A stretch of DNA of 64,000 nt from RGIG3077 sp045541475 (GCA_045541475.1 JAZQJI010000040.1:1-64000); one strand, 5' to 3'. Shown: positions 30,942-40,052, numbered from the stretch's first letter. Made by a program: numbers and translations. Notes: generated by a model from the sequence alone, not told the origin.

Positions 30942-31622
30942 ATGAAAAACACATTTAAAAAGATAATTGCAGTTATATCATCTGCTGCAGTTTTGATGGC
31001 AAATACCGCAACATTTTCTGTTTCGGCAGAAGATAGCGAATACGGTTCTGTTACCATTACGGTTTATGATGCTGAAACAGGCGAACTATGCACAAGAGAG
31101 GTGGAATTTGATATTATCGGTTCTTCCAGATACGGTGGTGTCGGTGCTTTTTTGCTTGGTAGTTGGTCAACACTTGAACAAAACCCGTTTGTTATGACGG
31201 GCATTAATCCCGATATAAACCAGGTATATGGATTTAACTATTGTGTTTGCGATGATAATCCTGATGGTGATACAAGTTACAGCTATGTTATGGACCGTGA
31301 AAAATCGCAGGTCTGGTTCGATTTTGCCAGCGGACTTGAGCAGAATGTTGAAATTTACATGAAAAAGTATTATTATGATGAGGAACCAAACGATACAAAC
31401 GATGATACAATAACTGAAGATACCGTTTCTACTCCTTTATACATGGGCGATGCAAATTGCGATGGCAGAATAAATGCCATGGATGCTACACTGATTGCAC
31501 GCTATTCAGCAGGCTCAGTTTCGCTTTCTGATGAAATATTGGCATTTTGTGATGTTAATAGTGATGGTAGAGTTAACGCAATGGACGCGACCCAGGTTGC
31601 ACGTGGTATGATTAGTCATTAG
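30942..31622 (+). CDS. secreted dockerin protein
   Basis: 226 residues. The signal peptide is the same as in the 29395 gene up to the cleavage region. The middle (about 32-135) is a beta-rich domain ('SVTITVYDAETGELCTREVEFDI') resembling a carboxypeptidase-regulatory or Ig-like module. A linker leads to a dockerin with 'GDANCDGRINAMDATLIARY' and 'DVNSDGRVNAMDATQVARG'. No catalytic motif seen. 34 nt after the previous gene, AGGAGG site. Confidence 0.85.
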   Translation: MKNTFKKIIAVISSAAVLMANTATFSVSAEDSEYGSVTITVYDAETGELCTREVEFDIIGSSRYGGVGAFLLGSWSTLEQNPFVMTGINPDINQVYGFNYCVCDDNPDGDTSYSYVMDREKSQVWFDFASGLEQNVEIYMKKYYYDEEPNDTNDDTITEDTVSTPLYMGDANCDGRINAMDATLIARYSAGSVSLSDEILAFCDVNSDGRVNAMDATQVARGMISH

Positions 31623-31665
31623 TGACAGCTTTAGCTAATAAGTATGATTATAAGGGTGAAAATAC

Positions 31666-32409
31666 ATGAAAACAAATAAGATTTTATCGGCAATAATTTC
31701 GGTTGTAACAACGGCAAGTGTGTTAAGCAGTTATGCAACAGCATGGACAAAGCCCGAATACAGCTTTGATTACGATGCGCTTATGTCGCAGTATACTGAT
31801 AATTGTTATGATTTCTATTGCACTAAAGACTTAACTGTTGAAAATGCCTATGAACCTGGTAATGTGTACATATATTTGAATTGCAAGTACAGTTATTTTA
31901 ACAGCGTTTGGACAATTGATGATTTTCCTGAAATTAAGGAAACAGGCGTTGAGATTAATAGAATTGTAAACGCTGATATTCGGTTTGCCGATAGAACGGA
32001 TGAGGAAATTCAAGAACTGCTAAAAGAAAGCGATATGGCAAGGCATACTCGTCTTTCAATCTTTCTTGAAGATGAATACTTATCGGAAACCTATCATGCA
32101 ATGCTGGGCGGTGCAATTGTTGATGCCTGCTTAAAAGGCAAACACCCCGAAATTTCGGCGGTTATTTTTGATACTGATTTGTACAGGGCATTGCCTGTTC
32201 AATCATGCGATTTGAACAGTGATGGAATAATCAACGCAATTGATGTAACGTTGCTTGCGCGCAATTGTGTGGGTTCTTATAAACTTGATGCAACTCAGCT
32301 TGCCCTTGCCGATGTAACAAGCGATGGTAAAGTAAACGCATTTGACGCAAATATGCTTATAAGATATGTAACAGGAAAAATCGACGGCTTCGAAATTATT
32401 GAGGTGTAA
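31666..32409 (+). CDS. secreted dockerin protein
   Basis: 247 residues. Signal peptide (1 to about 25, 'KILSAIISVVTTASVLSSYA'), a ~150-residue domain of unknown function, and a C-terminal dockerin: 'DLNSDGIINAIDVTLLAR' and 'DVTSDGKVNAFDANMLIRY', the most diverged of the group. Last gene of the sigma/anti-sigma/dockerin run; a terminator follows. Confidence 0.82.
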   Translation: MKTNKILSAIISVVTTASVLSSYATAWTKPEYSFDYDALMSQYTDNCYDFYCTKDLTVENAYEPGNVYIYLNCKYSYFNSVWTIDDFPEIKETGVEINRIVNADIRFADRTDEEIQELLKESDMARHTRLSIFLEDEYLSETYHAMLGGAIVDACLKGKHPEISAVIFDTDLYRALPVQSCDLNSDGIINAIDVTLLARNCVGSYKLDATQLALADVTSDGKVNAFDANMLIRYVTGKIDGFEIIEV

Positions 32410-32531
32410 ATTTAAATTGATATATAAATCACATATTTTAGCAAAATGCTGAAATACCACTAAAACATATTATAAAAACCTTGAATGTGAAAGTTGCGTT
32501 TTTTTTGATATATTGAAATTAACTGATTTTA

Positions 32532-32568
32532 TTCCTGATGGTTTGTTATAAACCGTCAGGATTTTTTT
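32532..32568 (+). terminator. terminator of the dockerin run
   Basis: TCCTGATGGTTT / AAACCGTCAGGA with seven T following. Confidence 0.9.
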
Positions 32569-32642
32569 GTTGTTTTAAGTAATAGCAGAATAAAAAAATA
32601 TCAATCAAGCAGAAAAGTACAAAAAAATCATTGAAATTGACA

Positions 32643-32671
32643 TTGACTTGTAATATATAATATGATAAAAT
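32643..32671 (+). promoter_or_regulatory. promoter of the PL11 lyase gene
   Basis: TTGACT (32643-32648), 17 bp, TAAAAT (32666-32671). The transcript begins just before the leader hairpin 32695-32724. Confidence 0.75.
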
Positions 32672-32752
32672 CGATTACAATGGATAAAAGTTCACAATAT
32701 CACCGAAAGTTTTAAGTGATATTGCAACAAATTTTAAGGGGGAAATTTTAAA

Positions 32753-35710
32753 ATGCTAAAAAAATTAGCAATGTTTGCAGCAGCTGCCCTTACGTTCAAT
32801 TCGGTTGCATTGGCAATGCCGACAACTTATGAAAATGTATACGCAGCAACAACTCCGTATGTTGAATATCTTGACAGAGGAATTTCAGCAGTAAAAACCG
32901 GCTCCGGTATGTTGGTAAGCTGGAGATTTCTTGCAAGCGACAGCGACGCTACGGTGTTTAAGCTTTATCGTGATAACACACTCATCTACACAAGCAACGC
33001 AGGTGATGCAACCTGCTATCTCGATGCAGGCGGATCTTCATCATCAAGCTATAAGGTAGAAACAATACTTAACGGAAATACTGTTTCAACCAGCACTTGC
33101 TCAATGATTTCGGGCAATACTTACTTTGATGTTCCGCTTGATAATCCCAACACAAGCCTTTACACTCCCAACGACTGTTCTGTTGGTGACGTTGACGGCG
33201 ACGGCGAATACGAGCTTTTTGTAAAGTGGGATCCCAACAACTCTCAGGACAACTCAAAATCTGGTGTTACCGATAAGGTTTATATCGACTGCTACAAGCT
33301 TAACGGCACAAAACTGTGGAGAATTGACCTTGGTATCAATATTCGTGCAGGCGCACACTATACTCAGTTCCTTGTAGCTGACTTTGACCTTGACGGCTGT
33401 GCAGAAATGACCTGCAAAACCGCAGACGGTACAGTTGACGGTGTTGGTAAGGTTATTGGTGATGCTTCTGCAGATTACCGTAACTCAAGCGGATATGTTC
33501 TTTCCGGTCCTGAATACTACACACTTTTTGATGGTGCAACAGGCGCCGCTCTTGATACAGTAAACTACAACCCTCAGCGTGGTACAGTATCAAGCTGGGG
33601 TGATAACTACGGCAACCGTGTTGACCGTTTTCTTGGTGCAGTTGCTTACCTTGACGGCGTTCAGCCCTATGCTGTAACTGTTCGCGGATATTACACAAGA
33701 CTTACAGCTTGCGCATACAAGGTTGAAAACGATAAGCTCATTCAGTACTGGTATTTTGATACAGGAAATTCATCATCAGCAGATGGTTATGGCGACGGTA
33801 ACCACAACTGTATGCCTGCTGATGTTGATAACGACGGTAAGCATGAAATTCTTTTTGGTGCGCTTTGCCTTGATGATAACGGAACTGTTCTTTGGAATAC
33901 AAACAAGGGTCACGGTGATGCAATGCACCTCAGCGATTTCCTTCCCGATAATGCCGGCCTTGAGCTTTGGGTTTGTCACGAAGTTTCGCCCTATGGCGCT
34001 ACCCTTATAGATTGCGATAACGGCGCAACAATTTTCCATTACGATGCTTCAAAGGATACAGGACGCTGTGCGGCGGCTAACGTATGGTCAGGCAATCCCG
34101 GCGGTGAATTTTGGTTTAACAACGGTGTTTATGATGGCACGGGTTCATCTCTTTCAATGAATTGTCCTGCTGTAAACTTCTTTACCTACTGGGACGGCGA
34201 CCTTGAACGTGAAATTCTTGATGGCGGTACCGATTCTCCCGCAACTATTACAGATATCAACGCAAGCGGTACAAAAACAACGCTTTATACAACAACAGGT
34301 TACTATACTTGTAACACAACAAAGGCTACACCTTGTATTTCTGCCGACCTTATTGGTGACTGGCGTGAAGAAGTTGTTGTAAGAGCAGCTGATGGCAAAT
34401 CTGTAAGAATTTACGCAACAAATTATGATACGGATTACAGAATTACAACTCTCATGCATGATGTTCAGTACAGATCACAGGTTGCAGGGCAGAACATTTC
34501 ATACAATCAGCCCCCTCACACAAGCTTCTATCTCGGTTCTGATGAAGCTTTGCCTGAAAGCCCGAGCGTAATTATCACTCCTCAGGGCGGCAAGGTTGGC
34601 GCAGTTATTGATACAACCCACAAGTACAAAATCAAAAACGCTAACAGCGGACTTTACCTCGAAGTTGAAGGTTCTGTTGCAGCAAATGGAACAAACGTTT
34701 CTCAGGGTAACAGCGGTGCAAATGGCTGGACTTTTGAAGAAGCAGGCGACGGATATTACAGACTTTACTCTGAAGTGGGCGATGGCAAAACTTATCTTCT
34801 TGACCTTGACTACGGCAAGGTAGATAACGGCACAAACATCGGCATCTGGGGCGATACTGCAAGCGATGCACAGCTCTTCAAATTTGTTCTGAATAGTGAT
34901 GGAACTTACACAATAACCACAAAGGCAACTGATGATGCAAGCTGCTTGGGCATTGTTGCAGGCTCAACCGAAGTTGGTGCAAACGTTGTTCAGTGGGCTT
35001 GCGATGGCACTGCAAATCAGAGCTGGATACTCGAAATAAAGGTTGATGCAATAAACGGAAAGTATTTTACAAATCTTGTTGTTGAAGATATCGATACATA
35101 TCAGTATTGGTCAATTGATGATAGCCTTAGCGTTGGCGATTTGATATTTGGCGACAGAACATTTACCTACACGGCTGTTTACGATAAGCTTGTTGGCGCA
35201 GAATTGCTTTTGACTGCTTGCGATGCAAAATACTGCTCAACAAACCTTGCAACCTTTACAGCAGGTGCAGATATTGTTGTTTATGTTGCACTTGATTCAA
35301 GAACGGCAGTTCCTTCATGGCTTTCAAGCTGGACAGCAGTAAATCAGACTTGCACAACCAGCAACGATGTTACATTTAATCTTTACAGCAAGGAATTTGC
35401 AAAAGGCACAAGTGTAACTTTGGGTACAAACGGACAATCAGCAAGCTGTATTAACTACACTGCAATGGCTGTTGAACAATCAAGCACTGCTGAAATTACA
35501 GGCGTTTGGGGCGATGCCAACGGTGATGGCAAATCAAACGCAATGGATGCAACTTTGGTTGCAAGATATGCAATCGGTTCTTACACATTAACTGATACGG
35601 CAATGTATCTTTGCGATGTTAACGGCGATGGCAAGGTAAACGCAATGGATGCTACCTTGATTGCAAGACGTGCTGTCGGCGGAATTGATAAATTCCCTGT
35701 GGAAGCTTAA
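32753..35710 (+). CDS. rhamnogalacturonan lyase (PL11) with ricin-type CBM and dockerin
   Basis: 985-residue cellulosomal-type enzyme predicted to cleave rhamnogalacturonan I of pectin by beta-elimination. Order: signal peptide (1-31); PL11 catalytic beta-propeller (about 36-605) opening 'YLDRGISAVKTGSGMLVSWR' with calcium-type 'DVDGDGEYELFVKWDP' and 'DNDGKHEILFG'; ricin-B-like CBM (about 625-760, 'QLFKFVLNSDGTYTI', 'NQSWILEI'); an unassigned beta-rich module (about 765-910); and a C-terminal dockerin ('GDANGDGKSNAMDATLVARY', 'DVNGDGKVNAMDATLIARR'). Own promoter and terminator. Confidence 0.92.
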   Translation: MLKKLAMFAAAALTFNSVALAMPTTYENVYAATTPYVEYLDRGISAVKTGSGMLVSWRFLASDSDATVFKLYRDNTLIYTSNAGDATCYLDAGGSSSSSYKVETILNGNTVSTSTCSMISGNTYFDVPLDNPNTSLYTPNDCSVGDVDGDGEYELFVKWDPNNSQDNSKSGVTDKVYIDCYKLNGTKLWRIDLGINIRAGAHYTQFLVADFDLDGCAEMTCKTADGTVDGVGKVIGDASADYRNSSGYVLSGPEYYTLFDGATGAALDTVNYNPQRGTVSSWGDNYGNRVDRFLGAVAYLDGVQPYAVTVRGYYTRLTACAYKVENDKLIQYWYFDTGNSSSADGYGDGNHNCMPADVDNDGKHEILFGALCLDDNGTVLWNTNKGHGDAMHLSDFLPDNAGLELWVCHEVSPYGATLIDCDNGATIFHYDASKDTGRCAAANVWSGNPGGEFWFNNGVYDGTGSSLSMNCPAVNFFTYWDGDLEREILDGGTDSPATITDINASGTKTTLYTTTGYYTCNTTKATPCISADLIGDWREEVVVRAADGKSVRIYATNYDTDYRITTLMHDVQYRSQVAGQNISYNQPPHTSFYLGSDEALPESPSVIITPQGGKVGAVIDTTHKYKIKNANSGLYLEVEGSVAANGTNVSQGNSGANGWTFEEAGDGYYRLYSEVGDGKTYLLDLDYGKVDNGTNIGIWGDTASDAQLFKFVLNSDGTYTITTKATDDASCLGIVAGSTEVGANVVQWACDGTANQSWILEIKVDAINGKYFTNLVVEDIDTYQYWSIDDSLSVGDLIFGDRTFTYTAVYDKLVGAELLLTACDAKYCSTNLATFTAGADIVVYVALDSRTAVPSWLSSWTAVNQTCTTSNDVTFNLYSKEFAKGTSVTLGTNGQSASCINYTAMAVEQSSTAEITGVWGDANGDGKSNAMDATLVARYAIGSYTLTDTAMYLCDVNGDGKVNAMDATLIARRAVGGIDKFPVEA

Positions 35711-35737
35711 TCAAGATTTGAATTAATCTATTTACAT

Positions 35738-35780
35738 AATGCGGTTTGGGTTTTACAAACTCGGACCGCATTATTTTTTT
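35738..35780 (+). terminator. terminator of the PL11 gene
   Basis: AATGCGGT / ACCGCATT outer arms, inner GGTTT/AAAC pairing, then TTATTTTTTT. Confidence 0.88.
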
Positions 35781-35814
35781 GCGTACCGATTGTACTTTTG
35801 TGCGTTTTTATGTC

Positions 35815-35843
35815 TTGCAATATATTTGCTTTTGTGTTATAAT
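35815..35843 (+). promoter_or_regulatory. promoter of the ABC transporter genes
   Basis: TTGCAA (35815-35820), 17 bp, TATAAT (35838-35843). Confidence 0.75.
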
Positions 35844-35916
35844 GTGATAAAATGCTGCATTGTTACTGCGGCAGATTTTTTTGGTTTAATAAAATATAAA
35901 GGTGATTTGATAGATT

Positions 35917-36621
35917 ATGACATCTCAGGAAGTATTAAAAGTTGTTGAAATATTGCTTGAATATCTTGTGCCGACATTAAAAGTGTTTGGCTTTACGCTG
36001 CTTTTTTCCGTGCCGCTTGGCATGGTTGTTGCGCTTTTAAAAATGTGCAAATTCAAGCCGATATCATATCTTACAAATGTTTACATATTGATAATGCGAG
36101 GCACGCCGCTTATGCTGCAGGTTATAGTTGCGTTTTATGCCATACCAATGCTAAAGCAAAGCGAAAATTTGCCTGCATTTATTATGCATATACTTGAAAA
36201 TGTTGATATCAAGGATGAAAACTATATGTTTAATGCGGTTATTGTTGCATTTGCGCTTAACTATGCCGCATATTTTGCTGAAATTTTCCGTGGCGGTATC
36301 GAAGCTATACCAAAAGGTCAATACGAAGCCGCCGCCGCTTTGAGCATGACGAAAATGCAGACATTTTTCAGAATAATTCTGCCGCAGGTGGTTAAAAGGG
36401 TTCTGCCTGCAAGCTCTAACGAGGTTATTACGCTTGTTAAAGATACATCGCTTGCAAATGTTGTTGCGTACGCCGAAATAACCTTAAAGGCAAAACAGCA
36501 AATGCAGACTTACAGCTCACTTGTGCCGCTGTTTATTGCGGGTGCGTTTTACTTTGTTATGGCAACTTTACTAACGCTTGTTTTCTCATTAATTGAGAAA
36601 AAGCTTGATTATTATAAATAA
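35917..36621 (+). CDS. amino-acid ABC transporter permease (HisM/GlnP type)
   Basis: 234 residues with about five membrane helices. Motifs of the polar amino-acid permease family: 'IMRGTPLMLQVIVAFY' and the EAA loop 'EAIPKGQYEAAAALSMTKMQ...IILPQ'. It forms the membrane channel with the ATPase encoded 14 nt downstream. No substrate-binding protein gene lies next to it. Confidence 0.93.
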   Translation: MTSQEVLKVVEILLEYLVPTLKVFGFTLLFSVPLGMVVALLKMCKFKPISYLTNVYILIMRGTPLMLQVIVAFYAIPMLKQSENLPAFIMHILENVDIKDENYMFNAVIVAFALNYAAYFAEIFRGGIEAIPKGQYEAAAALSMTKMQTFFRIILPQVVKRVLPASSNEVITLVKDTSLANVVAYAEITLKAKQQMQTYSSLVPLFIAGAFYFVMATLLTLVFSLIEKKLDYYK

Positions 36622-36635
36622 AGGGGCGCAGTTTT

Positions 36636-37400
36636 ATGGCTATGCTTGAGGTAAACAATCTTAAAAAAAGCTTTGGCTCTTTAGAAGTTTTAAAGGATAT
36701 CAGTTTTAAGGTAGAAAAGGGCGATGTTGTTGCAATTATCGGGCCAAGCGGTTCGGGCAAATCTACACTTTTGCGCTGTGTAAATCAGCTTGAAAAAGCA
36801 AACGATGGCGAGATTAAGGTTTGCGGTATTGATATGCTTTTGGAAAATGCAAAAGGCGGTGTTAGTTATGCCGATGCAAAGACACTGCGTGAAATAAGGC
36901 TGAAAATAGGGCTGGTTTTTCAAAACTTTAATCTTTTCCCTCACATGAGTGTTTTGCAGAATATAACCGAAGCACCCATTCGTGTTTTGAAAATGGACAA
37001 GGCAAGTGCAGAGGCAAAGGCTTTTGAACTGCTTGAAAAAATGGGACTTTCCGCTAAGGCTGATTCGTACCCTTGCGAGCTTTCCGGTGGTCAGCAACAG
37101 CGTGTTTCAATTGCGCGTGCTATGGCGCTTAACCCTGAAATATTGTTTTTTGATGAGCCAACATCAGCACTGGACCCCGAATTGACGGGCGAAATTTTAA
37201 AGGTAATTAAGGAGCTTGCCGAAGAGGGCATGACAATGGTTATTGTAACGCACGAAATGGCATTTGCGCATGATGTTGCAGATAGGGTTATTTTTATGGA
37301 AAACGGCGTTATTGTTGAAGAAGGCGCACCCGATGTGCTGTTTGGAGAAAATGCCGCCGAGCGTACAAAGCAGTTTTTGCAAAGATATAATCAGACATAA
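36636..37400 (+). CDS. amino-acid ABC transporter ATP-binding protein (GlnQ type)
   Basis: 254-residue ATPase: Walker A 'IGPSGSGKSTLLRCVNQLE', Q-loop 'VFQNFNLFPHMSVLQN', signature 'LSGGQQQRVSIARAM', Walker B 'ILFFDEPTSALDPEL' and H-loop 'VTHEM'. Powers uptake through the 35917 permease. Closely follows the polar amino-acid (Gln/His/Arg) subfamily. Confidence 0.95.
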   Translation: MAMLEVNNLKKSFGSLEVLKDISFKVEKGDVVAIIGPSGSGKSTLLRCVNQLEKANDGEIKVCGIDMLLENAKGGVSYADAKTLREIRLKIGLVFQNFNLFPHMSVLQNITEAPIRVLKMDKASAEAKAFELLEKMGLSAKADSYPCELSGGQQQRVSIARAMALNPEILFFDEPTSALDPELTGEILKVIKELAEEGMTMVIVTHEMAFAHDVADRVIFMENGVIVEEGAPDVLFGENAAERTKQFLQRYNQT

Positions 37401-37404
37401 TAAA

Positions 37405-37439
37405 AACCGCAGGAATTATAAAGTTCCTGCGGTTGTTTT
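37405..37439. terminator. bidirectional terminator
   Basis: AACCGCAGGAA / TTCCTGCGGTT with GTTTTTTG on the plus side and TTATTATG on the minus side. It lies between the convergent ABC ATPase and signal-peptidase-like genes. Confidence 0.85.
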
Positions 37440-37442
37440 TTG

Positions 37443-37880
37443 TTATTTGCCTTTAAGCTTTTTTGCGGCGTTTTTCGCTTTAAGTTTTAATATCAGAATT
37501 GCACGTCTTATGTGAAAAAGGTCGCACCAGATATGCACGTAAATGCGATAGCCAAAATCAGTTGATTTATAGTGATGCTTGCCGCGCCAAAATTCATCTA
37601 CATAGCCGTAAACATTCTCAAACGGTATTTTTTCGATGTTGATGCAATTATCGCCGCAGATTATGTAGTGGTCATTTTTAACCTTTAAAATGCGGTGCAA
37701 AACAAGCGAATCACCACGCACATACAGCGGCAAATCGTACCTTTTAAGCGGTTTGTCGCATTTTTTTATGTGCACAATATCACGGCGGTTGCGCAGCATG
37801 GGGTACATACTTACGCCTGAGGTTGTGTAAATAATCTCGCCGCTTTCAATAAGCTCAGCAATAAGTTTGTGTTCAGCCAT
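37443..37880 (-). CDS. S24/S26-family signal-peptidase-like protein
   Basis: 145 residues. 'SGVSMYPML' carries the nucleophile Ser in the SMxP box, and 'DSLVLHRIL' has His where bacterial type I enzymes have Lys, as in SipW/ER-type (Ser-His) signal peptidases. No clear membrane anchor. It overlaps the PqqD-like gene by 8 nt and starts at the ATG 37880. Similar pairs occur beside RiPP and capsule loci; the substrate is unknown here. Confidence 0.8.
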   Translation of the reverse strand: MAEHKLIAELIESGEIIYTTSGVSMYPMLRNRRDIVHIKKCDKPLKRYDLPLYVRGDSLVLHRILKVKNDHYIICGDNCINIEKIPFENVYGYVDEFWRGKHHYKSTDFGYRIYVHIWCDLFHIRRAILILKLKAKNAAKKLKGK

Positions 37881-38139
37881 CAATAACACCGGCTGATTTT
37901 AATTCTGCAATGATGCTGTTTACATCATCAAGTGCGGTTTGTTTATCAATGCTGTATTTACCGCAAAGCTTTTTAGCAATTGACTCTGCATCGGTATCAT
38001 TTTCAAGCTCTTGCCAGATAAACGCACCTGTTTCGTTAAGCTTGATAATGCCCTTAAACTCGGCAGAAGCCGAACCAACAGCGGTTGCAACATATCCGCC
38101 TGCAAGCTTTCGCAATACAAAATCTTTTTTTATTTTCAT
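37873..38139 (-). CDS. PqqD-like peptide-recognition protein
   Basis: 88 residues matching the PqqD/RRE fold: 'VLRKLAGGYVATAVGSASAEFKGIIKLNETGAFIWQ' is the family core (strands then helix; residues about 7-43), followed by 'KKLCGKYSIDKQTALDDV'. PqqD-type domains bind leader peptides of RiPP precursors and present them to modifying enzymes. No radical SAM partner or obvious precursor is adjacent; it is coupled to the signal-peptidase-like gene. Confidence 0.85.
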   Translation of the reverse strand: MKIKKDFVLRKLAGGYVATAVGSASAEFKGIIKLNETGAFIWQELENDTDAESIAKKLCGKYSIDKQTALDDVNSIIAELKSAGVIDG

Positions 38140-38163
38140 AAATCGTGCTCCTTGAAAAATCGG

Positions 38164-38997
38164 TTATCTGCCGCGACCGCCGCCGCTTCGACCGCCGCCA
38201 CCGCCGCCGCTTCGACCGCCGCCGCCTGATGATGACGAGTTGCGCACCCTTGTGGTGTACTGTCTGATAAAGCGGTCTTGCTTAACAGAAAAGTTTGTGT
38301 TGTTGCGGTTAATGTAGTTAGCGGGTGATGTTTTCGGGTACTTTGAATAGCTTGATTTTGTGGAAAAATAAATAATAATTGCTGTTATAATTCCGATTAT
38401 AAGTCCCACAAAGCCAACCCTGAACATTCCTTCAACACGCACACTGCCTTTGTTGTACATTTTTACAACAGCTGCGGCATAATCTTCAATTTCACCACGT
38501 GTATCATAAGCTTTCATAGCAGGGTACATATCATCAAGCATTTTTTGCGTTCTTGAATCGTTGATGTATGTCTGCGCCTCACCGTCAGCTAAGATATAAT
38601 CGTACAGCGTGTAGTAATTGATTACCAACAAAACGCCGTCTGCTGTATTGTTTATACCAAAGATTTCGTCAAAGCAATAATCTGTATATTCGTATACTTC
38701 GTCTTCCTGATAGTTGCCCACGCCTTCATAGTTTCTTACAGTATTGGGTATATAATCTGTAACAACAACGCCGACATTAAAGCCCACTTTTTCAGCGGTA
38801 TCTTCAAGAAGATCTTCAAGTTCTTCAACATCGTCTTCATCAAGATATTCACCGTCGGTCAAATCAACAAGAACGCCTGCTTGATTTTCATCAGTATAAT
38901 CGGGCAGGTCAATTTTGGCATAAGCAAGTGTATTCAATGCCAAAACAGATGAGAATACAACTGCGGATATTAAAGCTGTAATAAATTTATTTCTCAT
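38164..38997 (-). CDS. TPM-domain membrane protein (YdjH/YgcG type)
   Basis: 277 residues: signal peptide/helix at 1-26 (ending LAYA), an extracytoplasmic TPM domain (about 30-180, 'AGVLVDLTDGEYLDEDDVEELEDLL', split here only by description), a membrane helix at about 205-225, and a low-complexity Ser/Gly/Arg tail ending in GGGRGR. It overlaps the upstream zinc-ribbon gene by 4 nt (ATGA), so the two are co-translated. In B. subtilis the YdjG-YdjH pair anchors the SPFH protein YdjI at the membrane; the same set is found here. Confidence 0.82.
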   Translation of the reverse strand: MRNKFITALISAVVFSSVLALNTLAYAKIDLPDYTDENQAGVLVDLTDGEYLDEDDVEELEDLLEDTAEKVGFNVGVVVTDYIPNTVRNYEGVGNYQEDEVYEYTDYCFDEIFGINNTADGVLLVINYYTLYDYILADGEAQTYINDSRTQKMLDDMYPAMKAYDTRGEIEDYAAAVVKMYNKGSVRVEGMFRVGFVGLIIGIITAIIIYFSTKSSYSKYPKTSPANYINRNNTNFSVKQDRFIRQYTTRVRNSSSSGGGGRSGGGGGGRSGGGRGR

Positions 38998-40052
38998 CCT
39001 ATGCACCATCCAATCAGCGCGGCAATAAGGGTAATGCCCGCAGCAAAAGATGCGGCAAAAGCACGCAGTTTTGCCTTGCAAAGAGGGGGAATACCTGCAA
39101 GCTTGCCCGTTTGGCCGTTAATAGCAAACGAATAAATTTTATCATGATATTTAAACGTCATGAACCATATCGGCATGAGCATGTACTGCCATGATGTGTG
39201 CAGAATGTTGTAGTTTTCGTTCTGCACGGTGATGGAAGAATAACCCGTCATGGAGTTGCGAAGCAAGTTTTTGCAGCCGTCATTTGCTCTTTCTCTGATT
39301 TTGGGGAATACGGCTACCTTGTCAACGTCGTATTTATCAGCCAAAAAGCCCGAAAGATACGACATGGAAAAATCCTCTGCCTTCTGGTAGTTGAAAGGCT
39401 CAAGCGCCTGCATAAGCTCATCGTCAATTTTAAGCGAGCCATCGTTTGGTAAGCCGTCAAAATCAATAAATGCACGGCGTACAACTTCGTATTCCTTAGT
39501 TTCTGTATAAGTATAGCTGCCCGATGACCATGAGCGACGCTTTTTGCCTAAAGCTGTCATGGAAGCGTCAACATTGCAATCAGCAATCCAAAACGGAACG
39601 TAAAGACCTGTCATTTTTTCAAGCTGTTGCTTTGATTTAAAATCGTTAGGTACAAACCATTTTTTCTGCACCCATTTTTTAAATTTATCAAGAGCCGCGT
39701 CCTTATCAAGCATAAAGGGGACTACCTTTGAGGGACGGTAATCGCCGGAAAGTCTGCCGGAAAGAATAACGGGGTTGTGACAGTAATAACAAAATGTTGC
39801 CGAGGTTGTGCTTTCGGTAATAATTTCTGCGCCACAGTTGGGGCAGCTGTAAAGATTTGTACTGTTTTCAAATTCTTCAGCCTTTTTCTGCGCTTCCTCA
39901 TCAAGTTTCATTTCTTCGTTGCGCTGAAATTCTGCCTGAATATCCTCCTTGGAAAAATCGGACATACAGTACTCGCAGTGGAAGCAGTGCTTTTGCGCAT
40001 TGTATTCTATATTAGCGGCACAGTTCGGGCATTTATACTGTACTACATCCAT
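38994..40052 (-). CDS. double zinc-ribbon membrane protein (YdjG type)
   Basis: 352 residues with two zinc ribbons: 'CPNCAANIEYNAQKHCFHC' (about 7-30) and 'CPNCGAEI...FCYYCHNPV' (about 70-96). A central domain with 'GLYVPFWIADCNVDASM' and 'WQYMLMPIWFMTFKYHDK' follows, and a C-terminal membrane helix. Resembles YdjG-like 'TFIIB-type zinc ribbon' proteins. Start is the ATG at 40052 after AGAGGTG. Partner of the TPM gene by overlap. Confidence 0.82.
   Translation of the reverse strand: MDVVQYKCPNCAANIEYNAQKHCFHCEYCMSDFSKEDIQAEFQRNEEMKLDEEAQKKAEEFENSTNLYSCPNCGAEIITESTTSATFCYYCHNPVILSGRLSGDYRPSKVVPFMLDKDAALDKFKKWVQKKWFVPNDFKSKQQLEKMTGLYVPFWIADCNVDASMTALGKKRRSWSSGSYTYTETKEYEVVRRAFIDFDGLPNDGSLKIDDELMQALEPFNYQKAEDFSMSYLSGFLADKYDVDKVAVFPKIRERANDGCKNLLRNSMTGYSSITVQNENYNILHTSWQYMLMPIWFMTFKYHDKIYSFAINGQTGKLAGIPPLCKAKLRAFAASFAAGITLIAALIGWCIG

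Larger units (their letters stand above)
32410..32752 (+). other. intergenic region before the PL11 lyase
   Basis: 343 bp. It contains a terminator at 32532-32568, a promoter at 32643-32671 and a 5'-leader hairpin at 32695-32724 (CAATATCAC / GTGATATTG) just before the AAGGGGGA ribosome site. No gene seen. Confidence 0.6.

Noticed and set aside
37197..37515. Frame spanning the ABC ATPase end and the terminator
   Set aside because: Out of frame with the ATPase and crosses a strong bidirectional terminator.
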